A stretch of DNA of 64,000 nucleotides from Bilifractor sp002394235. GTDB lineage: Bacteria > Bacillota > Clostridia > Lachnospirales > Lachnospiraceae. This document shows, piece by piece, positions 16,076 to 24,833 of this stretch. Position numbers and translations under genes: made by a program. The stretch's first letter is position 1; each line of letters begins with the position of its first letter. The notes below the pieces were generated by a model. That model saw only the letters and a list, made by a program, of their open reading frames with translations. It was not told the origin of the DNA and did no database searches. The stretch covers positions 1 to 64,000 of the forward strand of contig NZ_JBQKGJ010000021.1 in assembly GCF_052118845.1 (NCBI RefSeq), written 5' to 3'.

Positions 16076-17596
16076 TTACCGCACCTCACTTTCAAAATTG
16101 CACTTGCCCAGGAGATCCCTCGGGATCTTCTTCACCTCGATGTTGTCCGGCAGGATCATGTCCGACTGGATCTTCGTGGCGTAGATCAGGAGAGACTGCC
16201 CCTCGTCGAGATGCTGCGACAGGAAGCGGATGTACTCCGCATTCACGAACTCCGTGGTCACATGGATAAACCGCTTCTCGGAAGAGTACCCGCAGAATAC
16301 ATCCTGCTTCTTATATTTGAAGCCCTCAATTTTACAGATGGCCTCGCAGAGCATGTCAAAAGTGTACGTTGGATTGATCTGGTAAACAGGCAGCTTGTCA
16401 TTCTTCACCAGAAGGCTCGGAGCAAGCTCATAAAAGTGGTAGCCGCCGCCACCCTGCCAGCCCACGGCTTTTGAAATTCCACCTTGTTCACCATCTATGA
16501 CCTTATCCATTCTTGGTTTGCAATGTGTATACGCACTATTTTCAAGTTCTATCCCTATCCATCTGCGACCCATTTTATGAGCAACTGCGGTAGTAGTAGC
16601 GCTTCCTAAAAAAGAATCCAATACAAGATCTCCTTCATTGCTGGCAATATGAATTATTCTTTGTAAAAGTCTTTCTGGCTTAGGCGTGTCAAAGACGTCG
16701 TTTGCACCAAATAATTTGATACTTTCTTTTTTTGCCTCTTGAGTATGCCCAACTTCTTTATTTGTCCACCAAGTCCACGGGATAACCCCCTCATGCTCCG
16801 ATAAAAATGTCTTTCTACGAGGCATACCGCAACCGTCAGATCCAAACCATATGCGTCCATCTGCAACCTGCTCGTTAAAAACAGATTCTACATTTTTCCA
16901 GCATTTTCCATCTGGTGGAGCGTATTGTTTTCCACCAGGAGTCGTTATTGTATACATCTGATTTGGTCGGAAACCTTGTGCTGTATAGTCTGCTGAAGTC
17001 CATGGCCCTCTGGGATCGTCATCGGGATTTGAATAATTTTTTGCTTGTTCTTCACTAAGCGGCAATTTATTTCTTACTTTCTTGAAAATGTCGTGATCTT
17101 TCGCGTATACCAGTATATATTCGTGTCCATCGCTTATAACTGCTCGCATGTCTGGAGATGTTCTTTTCTGCCAAACTATGGTGGCAATATAATTTTCTCT
17201 GCTGAAAACCTCATCACATAAAACTTTGAGATATGCTTCCTCATCACCATCAATGCTAATCCATATTGATCCTTCATCACTTAACAGACTCTGTAAAAGA
17301 AAAAGTCTGGATCTCATCATTGATAACCATAAGCTATGCTCCAATCCGTCATCGTACTGGGCAAAGGCATACCCCGTGTTGTACGGGGGATCAATGTATA
17401 TGCACTTGATCTTTCCGGCGAAGTCCTGCTGCAATGCCTGGAGCGCAATCAGGTTATCGCCATGGATCAGCATGTTCTCACTTGCAGGATCGCCATAAGA
17501 CTTTTCCTTATCCTCAATGAGAATTCGCGGTTCAACCGGCTTCTCCTCGTCGTATTTACCGACCCATGTCAACTCGAGTTTTCCTTTTTTCTGCAT
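16076..17596 (-). CDS. drmMI: Beta-class DNA adenine methyltransferase (DrmMI/type III Mod-like)
   Basis: It encodes 506 aa. Motif IV is DPPY (69-72) and precedes the SAM-binding motif DSFLGSATT (327-335), the beta-class order used by type III Mod and related N6-adenine enzymes. The central part (150-300) is the likely target-recognition region and is more AT-rich than its flanks, which suggests exchange of specificity by recombination. It starts 11 bp behind the SNF2 helicase gene and touches the res gene. In class 1 DISARM an adenine methylase in this position (DrmMI) marks self DNA. Confidence 0.85.
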   Translation of the reverse strand: MQKKGKLELTWVGKYDEEKPVEPRILIEDKEKSYGDPASENMLIHGDNLIALQALQQDFAGKIKCIYIDPPYNTGYAFAQYDDGLEHSLWLSMMRSRLFLLQSLLSDEGSIWISIDGDEEAYLKVLCDEVFSRENYIATIVWQKRTSPDMRAVISDGHEYILVYAKDHDIFKKVRNKLPLSEEQAKNYSNPDDDPRGPWTSADYTAQGFRPNQMYTITTPGGKQYAPPDGKCWKNVESVFNEQVADGRIWFGSDGCGMPRRKTFLSEHEGVIPWTWWTNKEVGHTQEAKKESIKLFGANDVFDTPKPERLLQRIIHIASNEGDLVLDSFLGSATTTAVAHKMGRRWIGIELENSAYTHCKPRMDKVIDGEQGGISKAVGWQGGGGYHFYELAPSLLVKNDKLPVYQINPTYTFDMLCEAICKIEGFKYKKQDVFCGYSSEKRFIHVTTEFVNAEYIRFLSQHLDEGQSLLIYATKIQSDMILPDNIEVKKIPRDLLGKCNFESEVR

Positions 17597-17607
17597 ATCT
17601 GTATCTC

Positions 17608-20244
17608 CTAAAACTTCAGTACAACGCTGATCAGAAGGATGGGATTGTCAATCTCGAGGCTTCTGTTGAACTCGGCAATTTCCCTCTCGCCGTCTGCTCT
17701 GAAGCGACTGCCTCGCTCATGGAAGGAAGCCTGGAACAACTCAAGCTTTTTCTGTTTCTGGTCCGCCTTTTTCCTGATATCTATCTTTTCATAGAAATTA
17801 TTCGAGGCCTTCTCCTCTTCACGGAGTTCCTCGATTTCCGTGTTCATTTCCTGGTACTGCACGACGAGTTGCTCGTTCTGGATGCGTATCCAGTTCTCGA
17901 TCTTTCGCCTGTTATATTCCCTGACGGGTTCCGTCTGTCTGTCGAGTTTGTCAAGCATTTCGGTGACGAGATTCCCGTAGGTTTTCCTGAACATTGTGTT
18001 TTCATCGTCGGTCGGTTTGAAGTACCGTACTGTTGAATCGTCGATTTTTTCAAGTTCCGGCACAAGGTCGTCCTCCTCGAAATCGACGTATTTTCCTTCC
18101 TGATCGCAGAGAAGCAGCACGGGGAACAGGAGGTCGGCATTATTGCACATTGCGCCGAGGAACAGATATCCGTGTGCGCCGATGGTCTGTTCACCCCAGT
18201 CGTCGACCTTCCAGTACTGAATATCGCTGAATACCTCTGGCTCGGCAACCTTGTCCCAGTAGTCGACTTCCTGAAGGTAGTGATCTATATCCTTCCTTGT
18301 GCCTTCGAGTGCCTGTTTCTTCGCGCCACTACTTTCCGTAATCAGGATGGAACGGAGCTTGCGCGCGTTTTTATCGCGTTTCGCGTTCAGTTTCCTGTCC
18401 AGCTTGTCGAACGCCTTTCTGAATTCAGTGGTCGTGTTGCAGGACTGGTAGATGTCAAGCACCATCTTCTCGAAGTTCGTACCAGATTCCAGTGCGCCGA
18501 GTGCAATGTCGGAAACGCCGAACACGCCCTCGAACAGTTCGAACTTCTTCGACAGTATCTCGTAGACGCGCTTGTCGGCCTCGTTCTGCGTATTCAGCAG
18601 GTTGATGGCGACCACGTCGTTCTGCTGCCCGTAGCGGTGGCAGCGACCGATCCGCTGCTCGATCTTCATCGGGTTCCAGGGCAGGTCGTAGTTGATGACC
18701 GTGTTGCAGAACTGGAGGTTCAGGCCTTCCGAGCCGGCGTCCGTGCAGATCAATATCTTCGCGTGTTCCTTGAAATAGTCGACGATGGCGTGCTTGTATT
18801 CGACGCTCCTGCCATAGTTCGCGTTCCCGAAGTTCTTCACCTGCCATGCCCGGTAGATTTCCTTTGTCATCGTGTCATCGAAGTCTCCATTGAACAGAAG
18901 GATGTCATCCTCGCTGTATCCGGATTTTCTGAGCTCCGCGGCAATGTATTTCTGCGTCCGCTTTGACTCGGTGAACACAACAGCCTTCTGAGCTATGCCA
19001 TTCTCCCGTTGGTAAGAAAATCCGATTTCGAGTGCCTTCCTGAGTGCAGAAATCTTGGAGTTCGTCTTTATGCGTTTTGCCACGTCAATGATAGCTTTGA
19101 CCTCATCCAGTTCCTCCTGGATGTATGCCTTCTGCGCGGCAGTGTCCTCGTCCTCGGTTTCCTCGAAGCCGGATTCATCAATCTCGTCCTCGACAAAACT
19201 CCAGAACAGGTCGAATCCCTCCTGCGCATCAGCCGATCTCGTGCCCTCATACAGTTTCTCGAGCCGCTTCTTCAACACTTCGAAGGTCTCGACCAGGGCG
19301 AAGCTGGATGAGGCCATGAGCTTGCGGATGACGAGGATAATCAGCCCACGGTTGGATGCCGGTATGGAGTAAAGGACATCCCTCTTGAGGAACAGGTTGA
19401 CCCGTTCATATAGTTCGATCTCATCAGGCGACAGTTCAAAGTCAACAGTTCTGCAGATCCTCTTCACGAAATGTATGTAGTCCGCCACGTCTTTTCGCAG
19501 GGTCCTGTAAAGCACAGGTGTGAGTTCGCGCTTGAGGTCGTCGTAGTCCTCATCCTTCATATATCGTTGCCGGAACACCTGCTCAGATCCGAAGATCCTC
19601 GGATCGATGAAAGAAATCAGCCCATACAGGTCCATAAGTGAGTTCTGCAGAGGCGTTGCTGTCAGAAGGATCTTCGGTATCCCACCTGAAAGAGCGTACA
19701 GCCGTTTCGCACGCTTTGTGCTGTTAAGGTTGCGCAGATTGTGGGCCTCATCGATGATGAGAAAGTCCCATTTCACATCCGGGAACCGCTTCATCAGTTT
19801 CGATGAGTAGTCATAGGAAGTAATCACAATCATGACACCTTGTCTGTCTGCGAGCTTCCTGTGCCAGTTCTTCGCGTCATGCTCGACCGTGAGCCTGTCC
19901 AGAATCACAGAACTCAGGTCGAATTTATCCTCAAGTTCCAGCTCCCACTGCTTGCGGAGGGATGCGGGAAGCGCTATCAGTACCTTTTTCGCTCCGGATT
20001 CCAGCATGTAGCGCAGGACGAGGCCCGCCTCGATTGTCTTTCCAAGTCCTACTTCGTCGGCAAGCACCATGCCGCCCGTCTTCATCGCGTCGATGGCGGC
20101 GCAGAATGCGTTGATCTGGTGAGGGTTCGGATCGATATGGGACTCGGACGCAAGAAGGAAATGAAACGGCGACTTTTTCAGTTCCATTCGTTTGAATCTT
20201 CCATACTGCTCGAGGAGCAGGTTTCCGCTTTCACGGCTGTCCAT
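17608..20244 (-). CDS. drmD: SNF2-family helicase, DrmD-like
   Basis: It encodes 878 aa from the ATG at 20244, seven bases behind GGGGAGG. It overlaps the methyltransferase stop by 14 bp. The SNF2 motifs are DEVGLGKT (63-70), DEAH (165-168), TATPLQN (195-201), and in the second lobe SEGLNLQFCN and QRIGRCHRYGQ. A long charged C-terminal region is predicted to be coiled (EELREEEKAS…). SNF2-type helicase upstream of an adenine methylase and drmABC is the class 1 DISARM signature (DrmD). Confidence 0.87.
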   Translation of the reverse strand: MDSRESGNLLLEQYGRFKRMELKKSPFHFLLASESHIDPNPHQINAFCAAIDAMKTGGMVLADEVGLGKTIEAGLVLRYMLESGAKKVLIALPASLRKQWELELEDKFDLSSVILDRLTVEHDAKNWHRKLADRQGVMIVITSYDYSSKLMKRFPDVKWDFLIIDEAHNLRNLNSTKRAKRLYALSGGIPKILLTATPLQNSLMDLYGLISFIDPRIFGSEQVFRQRYMKDEDYDDLKRELTPVLYRTLRKDVADYIHFVKRICRTVDFELSPDEIELYERVNLFLKRDVLYSIPASNRGLIILVIRKLMASSSFALVETFEVLKKRLEKLYEGTRSADAQEGFDLFWSFVEDEIDESGFEETEDEDTAAQKAYIQEELDEVKAIIDVAKRIKTNSKISALRKALEIGFSYQRENGIAQKAVVFTESKRTQKYIAAELRKSGYSEDDILLFNGDFDDTMTKEIYRAWQVKNFGNANYGRSVEYKHAIVDYFKEHAKILICTDAGSEGLNLQFCNTVINYDLPWNPMKIEQRIGRCHRYGQQNDVVAINLLNTQNEADKRVYEILSKKFELFEGVFGVSDIALGALESGTNFEKMVLDIYQSCNTTTEFRKAFDKLDRKLNAKRDKNARKLRSILITESSGAKKQALEGTRKDIDHYLQEVDYWDKVAEPEVFSDIQYWKVDDWGEQTIGAHGYLFLGAMCNNADLLFPVLLLCDQEGKYVDFEEDDLVPELEKIDDSTVRYFKPTDDENTMFRKTYGNLVTEMLDKLDRQTEPVREYNRRKIENWIRIQNEQLVVQYQEMNTEIEELREEEKASNNFYEKIDIRKKADQKQKKLELFQASFHERGSRFRADGEREIAEFNRSLEIDNPILLISVVLKF

Positions 20245-21520
20245 GGGCATCCTCCCCGTTAAGCTGTGCAAAAATACCCTCGGCGATGCCCCTTGCCATC
20301 AGAGGAGGCACGGCGTTCCCGATCTGCACGAACTGTGACGTGCGTGGTCCCTCGAAGTAATAGCTGTCGGGGAATGACTGTATGCGCGCCGCTTCACGTA
20401 CAGTGATGGAACGATGCTGGCTGATGTCCGGATGGATGAAGTAGTGGCCGTCCTTGGAAAGGTGAGCCAGTATCGTGTGGCAGCATTGTTCATCACCCTC
20501 GACGACCTTGAAGCGGTCGGTGAAGGAATGGCGGTTCTTGTGCGTCTTCAGTTCCTCGGGCAGGTCGTTGTAGTTGAGACGCCTGTGACCGTCATTCCAC
20601 AGTTCTATGGCTCTCTCGTATATTCTTATGTCACGCTCGATGTTCGGCCGGCAGTTCTGCAGGGTCAGGACATCGTCCTTCGTGCGTATACCGGTTTCGA
20701 TCACGTATCTGCTCGGCTTTTTCTTCGAGTAGGTGTTGTTGCTTTCCCCCGGATGAAGTTCAGGGAGATCTGTGAACAGGTCGTTCACCACGGCATTCGC
20801 TTCCTTTTCGATGAAATCCGGATATGCCAAGCCGCTGTTCTTGAGCCAGCCGACGATGATCATCCTCCGTCTGTTCTGGAGCACACCGAATGTATGCGCG
20901 TTCTGCTCCCGGCACTCAATCTCGTATCCGACCCTCTTGAGATATTTCTGCAGGTTCTTCCAGATTGCGCCGCCCTGTGCGGATTCGATGCCTGTCACAT
21001 TCTCGAACACGAACATACGCGGCTGGTATTTCTTGAGGAATCGCGCGTAAAGCTTGTACAGGTAGTTGCGCGGGTCGTCCTCCATCGGAGTCTCCATGTG
21101 GCTGCTCTGGGCTCTGCCGACGAGGGAGTATGCCTGGCACGGCGGGCCGCCGACAATCACGTCTATCTTCCTGATTCCGCGTAACTTCATTATGCCGTCG
21201 ATGGTCTTGAAAACGGCGGGGAGCGTTTCGTCCGACAGCGTCTCGTTGATGACTGTCTTTGTCACGGAGGCGGGAATCATCTTCATGAGCTCATCGCGGC
21301 TGATATCTCCAGAGAGGTATTTCCTGTATAGTGCCAGGTTGCCCGAGTTCTTCAGGTAGTAGTATGCGCTGCGGGTTTCGAGCGTCTTCGCAGCGTACTC
21401 GTTCATCTCGACATGGGCAACCGGACGGAAGCCCGCCTGAAGGAACCCCTCGGACAGGCCTCCCGCCCCTGCAAACAAATCTATGAAATTATAATTGCTA
21501 TATTTATCCGCCCGTGACAT
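20231..21520 (-). CDS. dcm: DNA (cytosine-5-)-methyltransferase
   Basis: It encodes 429 aa and starts behind GAGGAAAA. Motif I is FAGAGG (16-21), motif IV PPCQ with catalytic Cys 128, motif VI FENV (near 170), motif VIII QNRRRM (near 212) and motif X QIGNAVPP (near 402). All catalytic elements are present. It heads the defence operon and overlaps drmD. In class 2 DISARM a C5 methylase (DrmMII) supplies self marking; here it joins class 1 genes. The vsr gene at the far end of the operon fits with it. Confidence 0.92.
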   Translation of the reverse strand: MSRADKYSNYNFIDLFAGAGGLSEGFLQAGFRPVAHVEMNEYAAKTLETRSAYYYLKNSGNLALYRKYLSGDISRDELMKMIPASVTKTVINETLSDETLPAVFKTIDGIMKLRGIRKIDVIVGGPPCQAYSLVGRAQSSHMETPMEDDPRNYLYKLYARFLKKYQPRMFVFENVTGIESAQGGAIWKNLQKYLKRVGYEIECREQNAHTFGVLQNRRRMIIVGWLKNSGLAYPDFIEKEANAVVNDLFTDLPELHPGESNNTYSKKKPSRYVIETGIRTKDDVLTLQNCRPNIERDIRIYERAIELWNDGHRRLNYNDLPEELKTHKNRHSFTDRFKVVEGDEQCCHTILAHLSKDGHYFIHPDISQHRSITVREAARIQSFPDSYYFEGPRTSQFVQIGNAVPPLMARGIAEGIFAQLNGEDAHGQP

Positions 21521-21564
21521 ACATTTTCCTCACAATCCTTTGATCCTTCATACATGCGTATTTG

Positions 21565-21592
21565 AATCAGGACTATTTATCCAGTCCTGATT
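21565..21592. promoter_or_regulatory. Inverted repeat between the HTH gene and the defence operon
   Basis: Ten-bp perfect arms AATCAGGACT/AGTCCTGATT lie in the 75-bp gap between the small HTH gene and dcm. No T-tract follows in the operon direction. It may be a weak terminator, or an operator for the upstream HTH protein. Confidence 0.45.
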
Positions 21593-21595
21593 GCG

Positions 21596-21784
21596 TTATT
21601 TTAACTTGATATATTTCCCACTCTTGATTCTTGCATCGCGAGGTTTTTCTGCATCCGCTGGGATCGCCCAGTAGAAACCGATCTTTGTAGCGCCTGGAAT
21701 TCTCTTTTCTGAGCAAAGGATGTTTACTCTCCGGACAGAAATGCCCCATTTTTCCGAGATTTGCTTAACAGACAAATACTTCAT
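21596..21784 (-). CDS. Small helix-turn-helix protein
   Basis: It encodes about 62 aa from the ATG at 21784 (a TTG seven codons upstream is possible; no strong ribosome binding site for either). It starts YLSVKQISEKWGISVRRV, a MerR/excisionase-like HTH, continues with RIPGATKIGFYWAIP and ends in a basic tail (DARIKSGKYIKLK). Proteins of this type occur on integrative elements next to methylases and Fic genes. It precedes dcm and may regulate the operon; that is inference. Confidence 0.65.
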   Translation of the reverse strand: MKYLSVKQISEKWGISVRRVNILCSEKRIPGATKIGFYWAIPADAEKPRDARIKSGKYIKLK

Positions 21785-21805
21785 AGGTTTAATTTCTTTA
21801 AGCAA

Positions 21806-22059
21806 CTGGTTCTTAATAATTTCGATATAAATCTGGGAATTATAGTTTCATTCTAATCATATCCTGGAATATTATCAATCACTTTGCCATATTCTTCTGC
21901 TCAAAATATTGGTCACCTCACAAGCTGGCAAGCAATGTTCCCTTGGCCAACTCTGGCCCTGGGAACACATTTCCGCTTCCGCGGAAATGGCTTGTTGGGA
22001 TACTCCCAAACCCTTACGGATCATCACTCCGTGATGGCTGCGCGTTTCTGCGAAACGCT
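21806..22059. other. Hairpin-rich non-coding stretch behind the relaxase tail
   Basis: Read on the minus strand this contains a run of stem-loops: CGTTTCGCAGAAACG, CATCACGGAGTGATG, GGGAGTATCCC, TTTCCGCGGAAGCGGAAA and TGTTCCC…GGGAACA. An open frame crosses it but has no domain and is probably not a gene. Such structure could be a conserved non-coding part of the integrative element that carried the relaxase. Confidence 0.4.
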
Positions 22060-22104
22060 GAAAAGCAGAACCCGGACGGTACAGGAAATCCTGACGTCCG
22101 GGTC
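22060..22104 (-). terminator. Terminator behind the relaxase remnant
   Basis: On the minus strand, stem ACCCGGACG/CGTCCGGGT is followed by TCTGCTTTTC, 20 bp behind the relaxase stop codon. Confidence 0.6.
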
Positions 22105-22121
22105 CCATAGTTTTTCCTTCC

Positions 22122-22425
22122 TTAATGACTTTGTTCCTGCTGCCTCTGCCTTTGTGCTTCCTCCTTCCGCTCCGCATCATACAGAGACGCAACGTTTTTT
22201 CTGTGCGATGAGCAGCTCCTGCACTTCATCTTTTACTTTCCGGTATTCATGATAAAGCTGCTTTTTCTCCGCCAGTACCTCCGCATATTCCTTGCTCAGT
22301 TCCTTTATCCTCGGAATCTTCTGAAGCTCCAGAGTATCAAAAACCTGCTTTGCTGCCTTGTGCAGTGTGATTTCTTCCCGATGCTCCTCCAGGAATTTTT
22401 TTGCTGTATCTATGAGATTTCTGTA
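22122..22425 (-). pseudogene. Relaxase (mobilisation protein) C-terminal remnant
   Basis: About 100 codons on the minus strand match the tail of Tn1549/CTn-type relaxases: YRNLIDTAKKFLEEH, HKAAKQVFDTL, KIPRIKELSKEYAEVLAEKK, YHEYRKVKDEVQELLIAQK, then NVASLYDAERKEE and a Gln/Arg-rich end. A run of six A (22195-22200) contains one base too many and shifts the frame before NVASL. The N-terminal catalytic part is absent; group II intron sequence is joined instead. This shows that a conjugative element once occupied the locus. Confidence 0.75.
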
Positions 22426-22559
22426 CGCCAGGCCAGAGGTTTGCCCTCGGGTTAGTATATTCCCCGAAACCGGCTTCCTTCGGATTCCACCTCACGATGG
22501 ACACCCTTGCCTTCGGCTATATCCTTCCCACCACCAGGCGGATTCCGGACTTTCACCGG
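22426..22559 (-). mobile_element. Group II intron domain I fragment fused to the relaxase tail
   Basis: The minus-strand sequence CCGGAATCCGCC…GGATATAGCCGAAGG…GGTGTCC…GGAATCCGAAGGAAGCC matches the intron at 1-109 starting about 30 bases into that intron. It directly follows the 3' end of the complete intron at 22560. No domain V or maturase is attached, so it is a fragment of a different intron. Confidence 0.65.
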
Positions 22560-24435
22560 ATCGAGTAGGGCGGATTTAACCGCCCTCTCACACCACCGTA
22601 CGTGCCGTTCGGCATACGGCGGTTCAACATAACTTCAAAGCATGACGCTCATTATAGTAATCAAGGCAGCTGATGAGACCTGCCTTGGCAAGCACCTCTT
22701 TGAAAATTGCTCTGACTACACACGTTTTCGTGACGACCCATTGATAGCGATCGCCGCAATACGATGTAAGCCGTGCAATGTTTTTATTCACACCTAACTT
22801 CTGCAATCCCCATTGGCGTTTCTTCGGTACTTTCCATTGCTTCCATATAATTACCCGAAGTCTCGTCCTTAAATGTGCGTCAACCTTAGCCATTGCTGTC
22901 GTCATAGAGCCGAGAGCGTAATAGTTTATCCACCCTCTTGTTACCTGGTTGATTTTCGTAATCTTACCTGTAACAGTTCCAGGCATCTTCCTACAAGTCA
23001 GTTCTTTAAGCTTTCGTTTGAACTTAGTAACCGAGTCCTGATGCGGTCTGCATTTCCACTCTAATACATTTTTGTCCTTGTAAAATCCAAAGCCAAGATA
23101 TTTAAGTTTCTGCGGTCTTGTGATGTGGGTTTTGGTCATGTTAACCTTTAACCCAAGTTTCCTTTGTATCCATTCCGTCACCGTCCGCATGACTCGCTTT
23201 GCACTCGCTTCGCTTCTGACAGCGATAACGCAGTCATCAGCGTATCTTGTAAAGCGGAGTTCTCTCGTTTCAAGTTCCTTGTCCAGTTCATTCAACATGA
23301 TATTCGACAGTAGTGGTGACAGATTTCCGCCCTGCGGGGTTCCGAGTTTTGTTTCCTCGTAACCCTGTGGTGTCATAACTCCTGCTTTGAGGTATTTGCG
23401 AATAAGTGACTCCGCGTCGCCATCATTGATGATGTTGTGGACAAGGCTCATGAGCTTGTCCTGCGGTACGTTGTCAAAGAATTTTTCCAAGTCGATATCA
23501 ACTATCCACTCGTAGCCCTCATTCAGATAAACAAGCAGTTGTCTGATTGCCATTTCACAGCTTCTGTTTGGTCTGAAGCCATAACTCCATTCCGAAAACA
23601 AAGGCTCGCACATGGGGCTTATCACCTGCACAATGCCTTGCTGAATTACCCTGTCCATTACGGTCGGAATACCGAGTTTTCTCACTCCACCGTTTGGCTT
23701 GGGTATTTCTACCCGCCTGACCGGTTGGGGGTTGTACTCCCTCTGCCTGATTTGCTCTCTGATACTGTTCCAATTCTCTTTGATATAATCGCCGAGTTCG
23801 TCTACAGTCACGTCATCTACACCACCTGCTCCTTTATTGGCGCAGACTCTCTTGTATGCGGCGTTCATGTTGTCGTTGGACAGTATCTTTTCCAACAGTT
23901 CTGACATTGCCTTGTGTGCTCTCTCCTTTCCGTTCCCATGGATTTGCCTTAGGTTGTGCGGTACCTGCTCATTTACGTTTCACCTTTTCCGCTGTCAGGT
24001 ATTCCATGGAGCATACATTTGATTACACGGTTACATTGTTCAGCCCTTTGGCAACGCCCATTTCAGAACATTACCTACTACGGCTTCTGCTGACTTCTCA
24101 CAGTTCGTTGTTACTACGGCAAATGAAACCGCCTGTGAGATCTCGCGGGATAAGCCTGCCATTCTTTCCTCGTCTACCTGCCTGATCTACGCCTACGGGT
24201 TACGGTTGCCTTTTGGATTTCACTGCTCTAAGCCAGCTAGTCCGCCGCAAACGCCTTAATATCAGGTTTCTGTTTGTCAGGCTACGATTTCGCTATCCCT
24301 TCTTCTCGCCTACACCTCACGATGCAAACCTTGGGAGTCGCTTTGGGGTTCGTTGGCAACTACGCCCCACGTGGACTTTCACCACAGACCGGCGGCATGC
24401 CCGCCATACTTAGAAACGTGCGCCGCCGGGCGCAC
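22560..24435 (-). mobile_element. Class C group II intron, apparently complete
   Basis: The 5' end GTGCGCC (24435) lies behind a terminator (TTTTG then intron). The 3' end is CTACTCGAT (22560). Near the end a domain V is visible: CGCCGTATG, loop GAACG, GTACGGTGG, with the CGC triad usual for class C; domain VI follows. The encoded maturase lacks an endonuclease domain, and insertion behind an intrinsic terminator is the known habit of class C. Total length is 1876 nt. The element looks intact and may be active. Confidence 0.8.
22624..23907 (-). CDS. ltrA: Group II intron reverse transcriptase/maturase
   Basis: It encodes 427 aa, the typical size of class C intron-encoded proteins. Reverse transcriptase blocks include IPKPNGGVRKLGIPTV, YGFRPNRSC, DIDLEKFFDNV, GTPQGGNLSPLLSNI and the catalytic YADD. 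The maturase (X) domain follows (residues 300-400). There is no C-terminal HNH endonuclease, in line with insertion through DNA hairpins. It splices and mobilises its own intron. Confidence 0.95.
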   Translation of the reverse strand: MSELLEKILSNDNMNAAYKRVCANKGAGGVDDVTVDELGDYIKENWNSIREQIRQREYNPQPVRRVEIPKPNGGVRKLGIPTVMDRVIQQGIVQVISPMCEPLFSEWSYGFRPNRSCEMAIRQLLVYLNEGYEWIVDIDLEKFFDNVPQDKLMSLVHNIINDGDAESLIRKYLKAGVMTPQGYEETKLGTPQGGNLSPLLSNIMLNELDKELETRELRFTRYADDCVIAVRSEASAKRVMRTVTEWIQRKLGLKVNMTKTHITRPQKLKYLGFGFYKDKNVLEWKCRPHQDSVTKFKRKLKELTCRKMPGTVTGKITKINQVTRGWINYYALGSMTTAMAKVDAHLRTRLRVIIWKQWKVPKKRQWGLQKLGVNKNIARLTSYCGDRYQWVVTKTCVVRAIFKEVLAKAGLISCLDYYNERHALKLC

Positions 24436-24439
24436 CAAA

Positions 24440-24472
24440 AGCCCCGCAGTGATTTTGACACTGCGGGGCTAT
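24440..24472 (-). terminator. Terminator used as insertion site of the intron
   Basis: Stem CCCCGCAGTG/CACTGCGGGG with loop TCAAAAT is followed by CTTTTG and the intron boundary. The 300 bp upstream (24473-24778) hold no gene that I recognise. Confidence 0.75.
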
Positions 24473-24778
24473 GTAAGATATCGATATTCTGTTGCCTGAT
24501 CTAATTCCGGCGTTTGATTTTAGAAATCTAATTTTTCCTGCGAGTCTCATCTAACGCGATTAGTAATCCGCCTGCAGAACATAAGCTGCCTATCTTTATT
24601 TTCCGATCCTTTCCGGCGGAATCAATGCGTTTTCAACAGAAAAACACATACATACAACGGTAATCAGGGAACCTTACGCCATTTTTAGCAGAGCGGCTGT
24701 CTGAGCCTGATTTTGCCCGTTAGAAAAACCGCCTGTTTTATTAGCAGTCCTCTAATCGAACCCCGAATTCATTAGATG

Positions 24779-24821
24779 AAATAAAAAAGCATGGGAGAAT
24801 TTCAAATGAATTCTTCCACGC
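24779..24821 (-). terminator. Terminator behind tRNA-Arg
   Basis: On the minus strand, stem GCGTGG-AGAATTC/GAATTCTCCCATGC is followed by TTTTTTATTT, 12 bp behind the tRNA 3' end. Confidence 0.75.
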
Positions 24822-24833
24822 CTTTACGAGTAA

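Noticed and set aside
10074..20244. BREX or a plain type III system as explanation of the helicase-methylase cluster
   Set aside because: There is no PglZ, BrxA/B/C or Lon-like gene for BREX, and drmA, drmB (DUF1998) and drmC exceed a type III system; DISARM fits better.
21875..22192. Open frame of 105 codons over the relaxase tail and hairpin region
   Set aside because: Its first third is the relaxase end in the wrong frame and the rest is read through stem-loops; there is no domain and no ribosome binding site.
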